Shown here: positions 1-6,187 of the stretch, one piece after another
Layout: each line of letters opens with the position of its first letter
Numbering within the stretch: position 1 is the stretch's first letter
NCBI GenBank assembly: GCA_018711785.1
Contig: DVHW01000085.1
Coordinates: 1-7,892, forward strand
Reading direction: 5' to 3'
Origin: Candidatus Galloscillospira excrementavium
GTDB taxonomy: Bacteria; Bacillota; Clostridia; Oscillospirales; Oscillospiraceae
Length of the DNA stretch: 7,892 nucleotides
The notes under the pieces: model-generated
Databases searched by the model: none
Seen by the model: the letters and a program-made list of their open reading frames with translations, nothing else
Told to the model about the DNA's origin: nothing
Made by a program: the position numbers and the translations under genes

Positions 1-931
1 GGGCCTGCTCGAAGTGCTCGTTGATCTGCTGGGTGAAGGCCTGGGCCGCGTTGTAGCCCATCTTCTTGTGGCGGTTGTTCATGGCCGCCACCTCCACGAT
101 GACCGCCAGGTTCCGCCCCGGCTTCACCGGCACGGTCAGGGTGGGCACCTGCACGTCCAGGATGACGGTGTACAGATTCTCCAGGCCCAGCCGGTCGTAC
201 ATGGCCCCGTCCTTCCACTGCTCCAGGTTGATGACCATGTCGATGTCCGCGTCGTCCTTCACCGCCGACATGCCGAACAGCCGGCGCACGTCCACCACGC
301 CGATGCCCCGCAGCTCGATGTAGTGGCGGATGAGCTCGGGGGCCGAGCCCACCAGGCGCTTGTTGCCCACCTTCTTGATCTCCACCGCGTCGTCGGCGAT
401 GAGCCGGTGGCCCCGCTTGACCAGCTCGATGGCGGTCTCGCTCTTGCCCACGCCCGACTCGCCCAGCAGCATGACCCCCTCGCCGTAGACCTCCACCAGC
501 ACGCCGTGGCGGGTGATGCGGGGGGAGAGGTAGACCTTCAGGGCGGCGATGATGCTGCTCATAAAGACCGAGGTGGCGTCCTGGGTGCGGAGGATGGTGC
601 GGTCGAACTTCTCGGCCATCTCCATGCACTCAGGGAAGGGCTCCATGCCCCGGGAGATGATGAGGGCCGGGATGTCGTAGGAAAAGAGCTGCTCAAAGCA
701 GCGGCGGCGCTCCTCCCTGGTCAGCCCGGTCAGGTAGGTGGTCTCCACCCGGCCCAGGATCTGGAGCCGCTTGGGGACAAAGTAGTCGAAAAAGCCGATG
801 AGCTGGAGGCCGGGGCGGTTCACATCCTCGGTGCGGATGGGGCGGTTCTCATAGTCCGCCCCGCCCCGGAGCACCTCCAGATTGAACTCCTCGATGAGTT
901 TTCCCAGCGGGACGCTGTACAAGCTCTCCAT
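1..931 (-). CDS. hprK: HPr kinase/phosphorylase, 3' end cut by window edge
   Basis: This bifunctional cytoplasmic enzyme phosphorylates HPr (and Crh where present) on Ser46 and also removes that phosphate. It links glycolytic state to catabolite repression and PTS sugar uptake in low-GC Gram-positives. The window holds 310 codons from the chosen ATG, about the full family length, so only a few C-terminal residues should be missing. Residues 1-130 form the N-terminal domain. The kinase domain shows the conserved His in the stretch R138 to G143, a Walker A GESGVGKS at 157-164, the acidic pair D180-D181, the family signature ELRGIGVVDVRRLFG at 206-220, and the C-terminal signature around VPVKPGRN (267-274) followed by VEVAAMN. 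An in-frame ATG lies 5 codons upstream at 946. I prefer 931 because GGGAG sits 8 nt before it and the likely promoter would place the transcript start too close to 946. The gene diverges from rpmB. No HPr gene is visible. Confidence 0.96.
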   Translation of the reverse strand, partial: MESLYSVPLGKLIEEFNLEVLRGGADYENRPIRTEDVNRPGLQLIGFFDYFVPKRLQILGRVETTYLTGLTREERRRCFEQLFSYDIPALIISRGMEPFPECMEMAEKFDRTILRTQDATSVFMSSIIAALKVYLSPRITRHGVLVEVYGEGVMLLGESGVGKSETAIELVKRGHRLIADDAVEIKKVGNKRLVGSAPELIRHYIELRGIGVVDVRRLFGMSAVKDDADIDMVINLEQWKDGAMYDRLGLENLYTVILDVQVPTLTVPVKPGRNLAVIVEVAAMNNRHKKMGYNAAQAFTQQINEHFEQA

Positions 932-939
932 CGTGCCAT

Positions 940-944
940 CTCCC
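940..944 (-). promoter_or_regulatory. Ribosome binding site that decides the hprK start
   Basis: On the minus strand GGGAG ends 8 nt before the ATG at 931. The alternative in-frame ATG at 946 overlaps this site. Its own best purine run (AAGGA) is 13 nt away and lies at the predicted transcript 5' end, so 931 is favoured. Confidence 0.55.
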
Positions 945-967
945 ATCCGAATGGTTTGTTCCTTCTC

Positions 968-996
968 AGTATACACACTCCCGGGCCATCCTGCAA
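968..996 (-). promoter_or_regulatory. Probable sigma-A promoter of hprK
   Basis: Reading the minus strand, a -35 like TTGCAG (991-996) is followed after exactly 17 nt by a -10 TATACT (968-973). The -10 matches consensus at 5 of 6 positions; the -35 is weak beyond its TTG. Transcription would start near 961, giving a leader of about 30 nt to the ATG at 931. The call rests only on sequence match, spacing and position. Confidence 0.5.
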
Positions 997-1045
997 GAGA
1001 AAGCGGCACCTTCCGGGAAAGTTCTCCCGTCTGCGAAAAAAATAC

Positions 1046-1074
1046 TTGCATTTTTCTCCCGCTTCTGCTATTAT
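1046..1074 (+). promoter_or_regulatory. Probable sigma-A promoter of rpmB, extended -10
   Basis: TTGCAT (1046-1051) and TATTAT (1069-1074) are separated by 17 nt. A TG one base upstream of the -10 (1066-1067) makes it an extended -10. An A-run (1036-1042) lies just upstream of the -35. The start would be near 1081, leaving a leader of about 47 nt before rpmB. It is arranged back to back with the hprK promoter, the two -35 boxes lying about 50 nt apart. Confidence 0.7.
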
Positions 1075-1127
1075 ATCATTCGATGCTTTCTGAAGCGTGA
1101 TACTGACGAGCGAGGAGGTTCAAGCGA

Positions 1128-1316
1128 ATGGCCAAATGTGAATTCTGCGACAAGGGCGTCGTGTTCGGCATCCGGGTTTCCCACTCCCACCGCCGCACCA
1201 ATCGTCCCTGGAAGCCCAATGTGAAGCGGGTCAAGGCGATTGTGGACGGCACGCCCAAGCACGTCTATGTGTGCACCAGATGCCTCCGTTCGGGTAAGGC
1301 CACCCGCGCCGTGTAA
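1128..1316 (+). CDS. rpmB: 50S ribosomal protein L28 (bL28), zinc-cysteine form
   Basis: A 62-residue basic protein of the large ribosomal subunit, about the usual length for compact Firmicutes L28. It opens MAKCEFCDKG, with a first Cys pair at C4 and C7 and a second at C49 and C52 (VCTRCLRSGK). This is the four-cysteine zinc-ribbon version of L28, rather than the cysteine-free version some bacteria carry or induce under zinc limitation. The central SHSHRRTNRPWKPN stretch (18-31) is typical of the family. The start is well supported: AGGAGGT at 1113-1119 lies 8 nt upstream of the ATG. The gene is monocistronic, with its own promoter upstream and a strong hairpin terminator beginning 12 nt after the stop. 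Confidence 0.97.
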   Translation: MAKCEFCDKGVVFGIRVSHSHRRTNRPWKPNVKRVKAIVDGTPKHVYVCTRCLRSGKATRAV

Positions 1317-1328
1317 TCATTCTGCACC

Positions 1329-1372
1329 AAAATGAGGCCCCGTATCCAGCTGGATACGGGGCCTCATTTTTT
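1329..1372. terminator. Bidirectional intrinsic terminator between rpmB and gpsA
   Basis: Positions 1329-1370 are a perfect 42-nt palindrome. It can fold as a 19-bp stem, with core GAGGCCCCGTATCC, around an AGCT loop. On the plus strand it runs into six T's (1367-1372), a good terminator for rpmB. On the minus strand it lies 15 nt past the gpsA stop and is followed by TTTT, so it probably also ends the gpsA operon, less efficiently because the U-tract is short. Confidence 0.92.
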
Positions 1373-1385
1373 CTTCCGAGCCGGT

Positions 1386-2387
1386 TCAGATCCAGCTCTC
1401 CTCGATCTCGTGCTTCTTCGCCCGGGTCATCAGCTCGGAGATCACCCGTCTGGGGTCCTTGTCCCGGTAAAGCACCTGCCAGGCCGCCTCGGTGATGGGC
1501 ATTTCCACCCCCGTCTTCTCCGCCAGGGCCCGGGCGGTGGCGGTGGCGTAGTATCCCTCCACCACGGCGCCGATCTCCTTCACTGCCTGGGCCACCGGCG
1601 TGCCCTTGCCGATGAGGATGCCGCAGCGGCGGTTCCGGGAGTGCATGGAGGTGCAGGTGACGATGAGGTCTCCCACTCCGGCAAGGCCCGCAAAGGTCTC
1701 CTTCCGCCCCCCCAGAGCCTCCCCCAGGCGGGCGATCTCGGTGAGCCCACGGGTCATCAGGGCGGCCTTGGTGTTGTCCCCGTAGCCCATGCCGTCGCAC
1801 ACCCCGGCGCACAGGGCGATGACGTTCTTGAGGGCCGCGGCCAGCTCCACCCCCACCACGTCGTCGGAGGCGTAGACCCGGAACCGCTCGTTCATAAAGA
1901 GGTCCTGCACCAGCTCGGCCGCCGCCTGGTCCCGGGAGGCGGAGACCACCGCCGTGGGCACGCGGCGGCCCACCTCCTCGGCGTGGGAGGGCCCGGAGAG
2001 GGCCACAATGGGGTGACCCCTCCCGATCTCCTCCTCGATGGCCTGGGTCAGGGTGAGGGAGGTGTCCTTCTCGATGCCCTTGGACACCGACACCAGCACG
2101 CAGTCCGGCTCCAGCAGCGGGGCGGCCTTCCGGGCGGTTTCCCGCACGGCAAAGGACGGTGTGGCAAGGACAACCACTTCACAAGCCTTGACACAGCCCA
2201 AGTCACTGGTGAGCGCCAGCTCCTCCGGCAGGGGCACCCCCTTGAGCATGGGGTTTTCATGGGTCTGGCGGAGAACAGCGGACTCCGCCTCCGTATAGGA
2301 CCAGAGCGTCACCTCATGGCCGTTTTCCAGCAGCACCAGAGCCAGGGCCGTGCCCCAGCCGCCGCTGCCCAGAACCGAGATCTTCAT
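1386..2387 (-). CDS. gpsA: NAD(P)H-dependent glycerol-3-phosphate dehydrogenase
   Basis: This cytoplasmic enzyme reduces dihydroxyacetone phosphate to sn-glycerol-3-phosphate, the backbone of phospholipids. The 333 residues match the usual family length. The N-terminal Rossmann domain begins at once with the dinucleotide-binding GSGGWGTALA (7-16). VSKGIE at 101-106, SGPSHAEEV at 131-139 and ATPSFAVR (75-82) are typical. The C-terminal substrate domain carries the catalytic Lys in AALKN (K187), GYGDNTKAAL (201-210), GVGDLIVTC (237-245) and the SRNRRCG stretch (250-256). The ATG at 2387 overlaps the TGA of plsY in an ATGA arrangement, which implies translational coupling, so product and consuming enzyme are co-expressed. 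It is the last gene of the operon and is followed by the palindromic terminator. The reading frame stays open upstream through plsY, but the family N-terminus fixes the start here. Confidence 0.98.
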   Translation of the reverse strand: MKISVLGSGGWGTALALVLLENGHEVTLWSYTEAESAVLRQTHENPMLKGVPLPEELALTSDLGCVKACEVVVLATPSFAVRETARKAAPLLEPDCVLVSVSKGIEKDTSLTLTQAIEEEIGRGHPIVALSGPSHAEEVGRRVPTAVVSASRDQAAAELVQDLFMNERFRVYASDDVVGVELAAALKNVIALCAGVCDGMGYGDNTKAALMTRGLTEIARLGEALGGRKETFAGLAGVGDLIVTCTSMHSRNRRCGILIGKGTPVAQAVKEIGAVVEGYYATATARALAEKTGVEMPITEAAWQVLYRDKDPRRVISELMTRAKKHEIEESWI

Positions 2388-3088
2388 GACTTTGGCTCCT
2401 CCTTGTTCCGATGAAAGCTGAATTTGGACTCGGTGCCCTTTACGATGCGCTGGAGGTTCCCCCGGTGCTTCCAGATGATGAGGGCGCCGATGAAGATGGC
2501 CAGCACCAGCAGGATCACGTCCTGGTAGACGATCCAGGTGATGATGGGGAAGGTGACGCCGGTGGAGCAGGAGCCCAGAGAGACCCACCGGGTCAGCACC
2601 GCCAGGATGAGGAAGCCCCCCCACACCACCAGAGCCACCCGCCAGTCGATCATAATGGCGATGGTTCCGCCGGAGAGGATGCCCTTTCCGCCTTTGAACT
2701 TGAACATGCAGGGGAACATATGCCCCAGCAGACAGAACAAGCCGGCCCAGTACTTCCCGTAGGCGGTGACGATGGGCTCCTGGCTCCAGAAGCCTCCGTC
2801 CCAGAACCGCACCATAAGGATCCCTATCCACACGGCTGCCACCGCCTTGAGCACGTCGGTGAGGATGACCACTAGGGTCAGGGGGCCGCCGAAGGTGCGG
2901 TAGAAATTGGTGAGGCCCGCGTTGCCGCTGCCGTGGGTGCGCACGTCGTCCCGCAGGATATATTTGGAGACAATGACCGCCCCGTTGAAGCAGCCGCAGA
3001 AATAGCCGGCCACCGCCACGATCAGCAGGGGCAGGGCCCCGTCGAACAGGAACCGCGGCGCAATGTCGCTCCATGTCATACCGAGCAT
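2384..3088 (-). CDS. plsY: Acyl-phosphate:glycerol-3-phosphate acyltransferase PlsY
   Basis: An integral membrane enzyme that transfers an acyl chain from acyl-phosphate (made by PlsX) to position 1 of glycerol-3-phosphate, the first committed step of phosphatidic acid synthesis in most Gram-positives. At 234 residues it is somewhat longer than the roughly 190-215 typical of the family. The extra length lies in an N-terminal extension before the first membrane segment and a charged C-terminal tail (221-234). Family motifs are present in order: GSGNAGLTN (53-61), FKGGKG (131-136) preceded by GHMFP (122-126), and the C-terminal HRGNLQRIVKGTE (208-220). Hydrophobic segments fall at about 18-42, 70-94, 112-128, 150-168 and 180-206. 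The start at 3088 is supported by AAGGAGG 8 nt upstream; the ATG at 3079 would be too far from it. Only 3 nt separate it from der, and its stop overlaps gpsA. Confidence 0.97.
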   Translation of the reverse strand: MLGMTWSDIAPRFLFDGALPLLIVAVAGYFCGCFNGAVIVSKYILRDDVRTHGSGNAGLTNFYRTFGGPLTLVVILTDVLKAVAAVWIGILMVRFWDGGFWSQEPIVTAYGKYWAGLFCLLGHMFPCMFKFKGGKGILSGGTIAIMIDWRVALVVWGGFLILAVLTRWVSLGSCSTGVTFPIITWIVYQDVILLVLAIFIGALIIWKHRGNLQRIVKGTESKFSFHRNKEEPKS

Positions 3089-3091
3089 CTC

Positions 3092-4417
3092 TTACCCCTC
3101 CTTGTCGCCCTTCTGACGGATGGTGAGCACCACCGGGGTGCCCTCCAGACCGAAGGTGCTCCGGATCTGATTTTCCAGGTATCGCTGGTAGGAAAAGTGG
3201 AAGAGCTGCGCGTCGTTGCAGAACACCACGAAGTGGGGGGGCTTGACCCCCACCTGGGTCATATAGTAGATCTTCAGCCGCTTCCCCTTGTCGCTGGGGG
3301 GCTGGACCCGGGCGGTGGCGTCGGCCAGGACGGTGTTGAGCATGCCCGTGGTGATGCGCAGGGCCGCCTGGTCGTTGACGTAGTTGATGAGGTCAAACAG
3401 CCGCTCCACCCGCTGACCGGTCTTGGCCGAGATAAAGACGATGGGCGCGTAGGTCATATAGGACAGGTCCCGCATCACGTCCTTGCGCATCTTGTCCATG
3501 GTCTTGTCGTCCTTCTCCACCGCGTCCCACTTGTTGACCACGATGATGCAGGCCTTCCCCGCCTCGTGGGCCAGGCCGGCCACCTTGGTGTCCTGCTCGG
3601 TGACCCCCTCCTGGGCGTCGATGAGGATGAGGCACACGTCGCTGCGCTCGATGGCCATGGTGGCCCGGAGGACGGAGAACTTCTCGATGCGGTCGTCCAC
3701 CTTGGCCTTCTTCCGCATGCCGGCGGTGTCGATGAAGAGGTACTTGCCCTTGCTGTTCTCAAAGTAGCTGTCCACCGCGTCCCGGGTGGTGCCCGCCACG
3801 TTGGAAACGATGACCCGCTCCTCCCCCAGGATGCGGTTGACCAGGCTGGACTTGCCCACGTTGGGCTTGCCGATGACCGCCACCTTGATCACGTCGTCGG
3901 GCTCCTCGCTCTCTCCCTCTGGCGGGAAGTAGCGGAAGCACTCGTCCAGCAGGTCCCCGGTGCCGTGGCCGTGGACGGCGGACACCGGGATGGGGTCCCC
4001 CAGACCCAGGTTGTAGAACTCGTAGATGTCCGGATTGGCCGGGCCCACCTGGTCCATCTTGTTCACCGCCAGCACCACCGGCTTGCCCGAGCGGAGGAGC
4101 ATGTTGGCCACCTCCTGGTCCGAGGCGGTGAGGCCGGTCTTGATGTCGCAGAGGAAGACGATGACCGTGGCGTTGTCGATGGCGATCTCGGCCTGCTGGC
4201 GCATAAAGCTGAGGATCTCGCTGTCCGTCCCCGGCTCGATGCCGCCGGTGTCCACCAGGTCGAACTTCCGGTTGCGCCACTCAGCCTCGGCGTACAGCCG
4301 GTCCCGGGTGACGCCGGGGGTATCCTCCACGATGGACAGCCGCTGGCCCACCAGCTTGTTGAACAGCATGGATTTTCCCACATTCGGCCTGCCTACGATG
4401 GCGACAAGTGGTTTCAT
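3092..4417 (-). CDS. der: Ribosome biogenesis GTPase Der (EngA)
   Basis: An essential GTPase with two tandem G domains that acts in late assembly of the 50S subunit. The 441 residues are the usual length. G domain 1 shows P-loop GRPNVGKS (9-16), DTPGVTRD (32-39), DTGG (56-59), NKMD (119-122) and SAVHG (146-150). An acidic linker (about 168-175) leads to G domain 2 with GKPNVGKS (183-190), AGTTRD (208-213), DTAG (230-233), NKWD (295-298) and SAK (330-332). The C-terminal KH-like domain (about 350-437) contains the characteristic LKIYYMTQ (381-388) and KPPHFVVFCN (392-401) stretches. All nucleotide-binding motifs are intact. The ATG at 4417 is preceded by AAGGA at 9 nt. It lies 34 nt downstream of the DUF512 gene and 3 nt upstream of plsY, so the three are probably on one transcript. 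Confidence 0.99.
   Translation of the reverse strand: MKPLVAIVGRPNVGKSMLFNKLVGQRLSIVEDTPGVTRDRLYAEAEWRNRKFDLVDTGGIEPGTDSEILSFMRQQAEIAIDNATVIVFLCDIKTGLTASDQEVANMLLRSGKPVVLAVNKMDQVGPANPDIYEFYNLGLGDPIPVSAVHGHGTGDLLDECFRYFPPEGESEEPDDVIKVAVIGKPNVGKSSLVNRILGEERVIVSNVAGTTRDAVDSYFENSKGKYLFIDTAGMRKKAKVDDRIEKFSVLRATMAIERSDVCLILIDAQEGVTEQDTKVAGLAHEAGKACIIVVNKWDAVEKDDKTMDKMRKDVMRDLSYMTYAPIVFISAKTGQRVERLFDLINYVNDQAALRITTGMLNTVLADATARVQPPSDKGKRLKIYYMTQVGVKPPHFVVFCNDAQLFHFSYQRYLENQIRSTFGLEGTPVVLTIRQKGDKEG
3097..3103 (-). promoter_or_regulatory. plsY ribosome binding site inside the end of der
   Basis: AAGGAGG on the minus strand overlaps the last codons of der and lies 8 nt before the plsY ATG at 3088. A ribosome finishing der would uncover or cross this site, which suggests coupled translation and selects 3088 over the in-frame ATG at 3079. 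Confidence 0.75.
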
Positions 4418-4451
4418 GGAACATCATCCTTTCCCAACCGAGCGGACGGGC

Positions 4452-5849
4452 TCAGCCGCCGCTCCGCCTGTTCCGGCTCTGGTTATAGGTGTAGTATTCC
4501 TCTCCGCCGGCGGCGCCTTGCCCACTCCGGGGCTCAGGCGTGCCCTCCCCCAGCATGGCGTCGCACAGGGCGCCGCCGTCCTGCTCCACCGGGACGATGG
4601 GCACGCCCAGCGCGCCCTCCGCCTCCTCCAGGGTCACGTCGTCCAGAAAGACGTTCTCGCCGTCCCGGAGCATGGAGGACGGGATGAGCAGCCGCTCCCC
4701 CAGCTCCTTTCCCCGGAGCTGGCCGATGAGGTCGCCCCCCGTCACCAGGCCGGCCACGTTGATGGTCTCCCCGAAAAAGCGGTTCTCGATGGCGTAGACC
4801 TTCCCCCGCACGCCGGGGCACTTCTCTCCCAGCCGCCGGGCCAGCTCCGCGATATAGGGGGCTGCCGACACCCCGGTGGCCACAGCGAAGGGGGGCGCGG
4901 TCTCCTCCCCCGTCAGGCCGTAGAGAGCGGCATTGAACTCCACCTCCAGCAGGCGGAGCATGCCCACCCCGTTCTCCAGCTGGGTGTAGTCCTCAAAAAA
5001 TTCGTCGCCGGGCAGGGGCCGCCCGGCCTTGAGGTAAAACTCGTCGGAACACCAGACCAGCCGGGTGCCCAGCCTCTCCAGGCACCGCCCGGCGAAGGCC
5101 TCCACCTGGTCCAGGACCGCCGCCGCGGTCTCCGGGGTGTAGGGCTCCAGGCGGCACAGCCCCTCCCGGAACTTCGTCACCCCCACCGGCACCACCGAGA
5201 CACTGTTCACCCCCGGGTGGAGGGCCGCCAGGTCCTCCAGGGTGCGCTGGAGGGCGGGGCCGTCGTTGATGCCAGGGCAGGAGACAATCTGGCAGTTCAT
5301 GGTGATGCCCGCCCGGGCAAAGCGCGCCATCTGCTCCAGGCATTTCCCGGCGTTGCGGTTTTTCAGCATGGCCACCCGCAGCTCCGGGTCGGTGGTGTGG
5401 ACCGACACGTTGATGGGGGAGATGTGCAGGTCAATGATGCGCGCTATTTCCCGCTCCGACAGGTTGGTGAGGGTGATGTAGTTGCCCATAAGAAAGGAGA
5501 GCCGGGCGTCGTCGTCCTTGAAATAGAGGGTCTCCCGCATACCGGGGGGCATCTGGTCCACAAAGCAGAAGATGCAGTTGTTGGCGCAGGAGCGGGCCCG
5601 GTCCATGAGATAGGTCTCAAAGTTGAGGCCCAGGTCCTCCCCCTCCCCCTTGCGGATGCGCACGGTGCGCGTCCCGCCGCCCTCCTCCCGGAGGGTGAGC
5701 TCCAGCCGTGGGTCGTAGGAGTAGAACTTGTAGTCCATCACATCGGCCACCGGGTGGCCGTTGATGTGGGTCAGGGTCTCGCCGGGGCGCACCCCTGCCC
5801 GTCGGGCCGGACTCCCCGGGTCCACCGTTTCAATTTTTGTCAGGCTCAT
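4452..5849 (-). CDS. PDZ / radical-SAM / DUF512 family protein, function unknown
   Basis: A 465-residue soluble protein recognised as the DUF512 family of Fe-S oxidoreductases. Residues 1-70 look like a PDZ-type domain (PGSPARRAGVRPGETLTHING, 11-31, is the usual carboxylate-loop and hairpin region). A radical-SAM core follows, with a CxxxCxxC cluster motif at C88, C92 and C95 in SCANNCIFCFVDQMP. Further family-like stretches are MGNYITLTNL (121-130), SVHTTDPELR (149-158), QIVSCPGINDG (187-197), SDEFYLKAGR (268-277), and a C-terminal domain with INVAGLVTGGDLI (363-375), IPSSMLR (389-395) and VFLDDVTLEE (400-409). The last 25 residues are a low-complexity, Gly/Arg/Tyr-rich tail. The ATG at 5849 is preceded by AAGGAG at 9 nt. 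It heads the der-plsY-gpsA operon. Substrate and reaction are not known to me. A role in ribosome or RNA maturation is only a guess from position. Confidence 0.9.
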   Translation of the reverse strand: MSLTKIETVDPGSPARRAGVRPGETLTHINGHPVADVMDYKFYSYDPRLELTLREEGGGTRTVRIRKGEGEDLGLNFETYLMDRARSCANNCIFCFVDQMPPGMRETLYFKDDDARLSFLMGNYITLTNLSEREIARIIDLHISPINVSVHTTDPELRVAMLKNRNAGKCLEQMARFARAGITMNCQIVSCPGINDGPALQRTLEDLAALHPGVNSVSVVPVGVTKFREGLCRLEPYTPETAAAVLDQVEAFAGRCLERLGTRLVWCSDEFYLKAGRPLPGDEFFEDYTQLENGVGMLRLLEVEFNAALYGLTGEETAPPFAVATGVSAAPYIAELARRLGEKCPGVRGKVYAIENRFFGETINVAGLVTGGDLIGQLRGKELGERLLIPSSMLRDGENVFLDDVTLEEAEGALGVPIVPVEQDGGALCDAMLGEGTPEPRSGQGAAGGEEYYTYNQSRNRRSGG

Positions 5850-5873
5850 GGGCAGGCGCTCCTTTTCTCCCCT

Positions 5874-5902
5874 ATCATACCCGATTTCCGGGCAAAAAGA
5901 AA
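5874..5902 (-). promoter_or_regulatory. Weak candidate promoter for the DUF512-der-plsY-gpsA operon
   Basis: On the minus strand TATGAT (5874-5879) is a reasonable -10, about 25 nt before the DUF512 gene. Seventeen nt upstream is TTTCTT (5897-5902), a poor -35 that lies in the T-tract of the rpmF terminator. If this is not a promoter, the operon would depend on read-through from yceD-rpmF. Confidence 0.3.
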
Positions 5903-5925
5903 GAGGGGTTTTCGCTTCCCCTCTT
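5893..5925 (-). terminator. Intrinsic terminator after rpmF
   Basis: On the minus strand an 8-bp stem, AAGAGGGG (5918-5925) paired with CCCCTCTT (5901-5908), closes a 9-nt loop and runs into TTCTTTTT (5894-5901 and beyond). It starts about 20 nt past the rpmF stop. The T-tract is interrupted by one C, so termination may be partial. Confidence 0.8.
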
Positions 5926-5944
5926 CCCTCTCCTATGCAGTTGC

Positions 5945-6136
5945 TTACTTCGCCGCAGCCTCAGCCTTGCCAAACTCGTGACCATTGTAGGTCAGGCAGG
6001 ACTTGCACATCCGGTGGGGCAGACGATACGCGCCGCACTTGGGGCAGGTCGTGAGATTGGGCGTTTCCAGCTTCCAGTGGGAGCTGCGACGCTTGTCCCG
6101 ACGCGCCTTGGACACTTTTCCCTTAGGGACCGCCAT
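5945..6136 (-). CDS. rpmF: 50S ribosomal protein L32 (bL32), zinc-cysteine form
   Basis: A 63-residue basic protein of the large ribosomal subunit. It begins MAVPKGKVSKARRDKRRS, the standard L32 N-terminus, with the conserved Trp at 21. Zinc-ribbon cysteines are C31, C34, C44 and C47 (CPKC and CKSC separated by 9 residues), followed by CLTYNGHE. The start is the ATG at 6136: AAGGAGGTG lies 6 nt upstream, and a possible in-frame GTG three codons earlier falls inside that site. The gene follows yceD by 51 nt, the usual yceD-rpmF pair. The plsX and fabH genes that follow rpmF in many bacteria are absent here; an intrinsic terminator follows instead. A short TGCCC/GGGCA hairpin at 6159-6173 sits in the gap upstream, with no known function. 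Confidence 0.98.
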   Translation of the reverse strand: MAVPKGKVSKARRDKRRSSHWKLETPNLTTCPKCGAYRLPHRMCKSCLTYNGHEFGKAEAAAK

Positions 6137-6142
6137 TGATGA

Positions 6143-6151
6143 CACCTCCTT
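6143..6151 (-). promoter_or_regulatory. Strong ribosome binding site that decides the rpmF start
   Basis: AAGGAGGTG is a near-perfect anti-16S match ending 6 nt before the ATG at 6136. It overlaps the upstream in-frame GTG at 6145, ruling that codon out as the start. Confidence 0.9.
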
Positions 6152-6187
6152 AGGTTGATGCCCTGTGCGGGCACACTTGTTACTGAC

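Noticed and set aside
1014..1029. A small hairpin (CGGGA/TCCCG) between the hprK and rpmB promoters, considered as an operator
   Set aside because: A 5-bp stem is expected by chance at this base composition, and it matches no operator I recognise, including a cre site.
14..1093. A 359-codon plus-strand open frame over hprK
   Set aside because: hprK on the minus strand is recognised from its Walker A and both family signatures. The antisense frame has biased composition and no start signals.
1386..3074. A single 562-codon open frame that would join gpsA to an N-terminal extension over plsY
   Set aside because: The upstream part is the plsY gene in another frame, low in hydrophobic order and rich in Arg/Gly/His. 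GpsA's own family N-terminus starts exactly at 2387, and plsY shows all its motifs in its own frame.
2933..4687. A 584-codon plus-strand open frame antisense to der and plsY
   Set aside because: It is His/Val/Asp/Gly-rich with no family likeness and no proper ribosome binding site. It is the typical mirror of GC-rich codon use on the minus strand.
4026..5981. A 651-codon plus-strand open frame antisense to der and the DUF512 gene
   Set aside because: It has the same compositional bias, overlaps well-supported genes on the other strand, and crosses the rpmF terminator.
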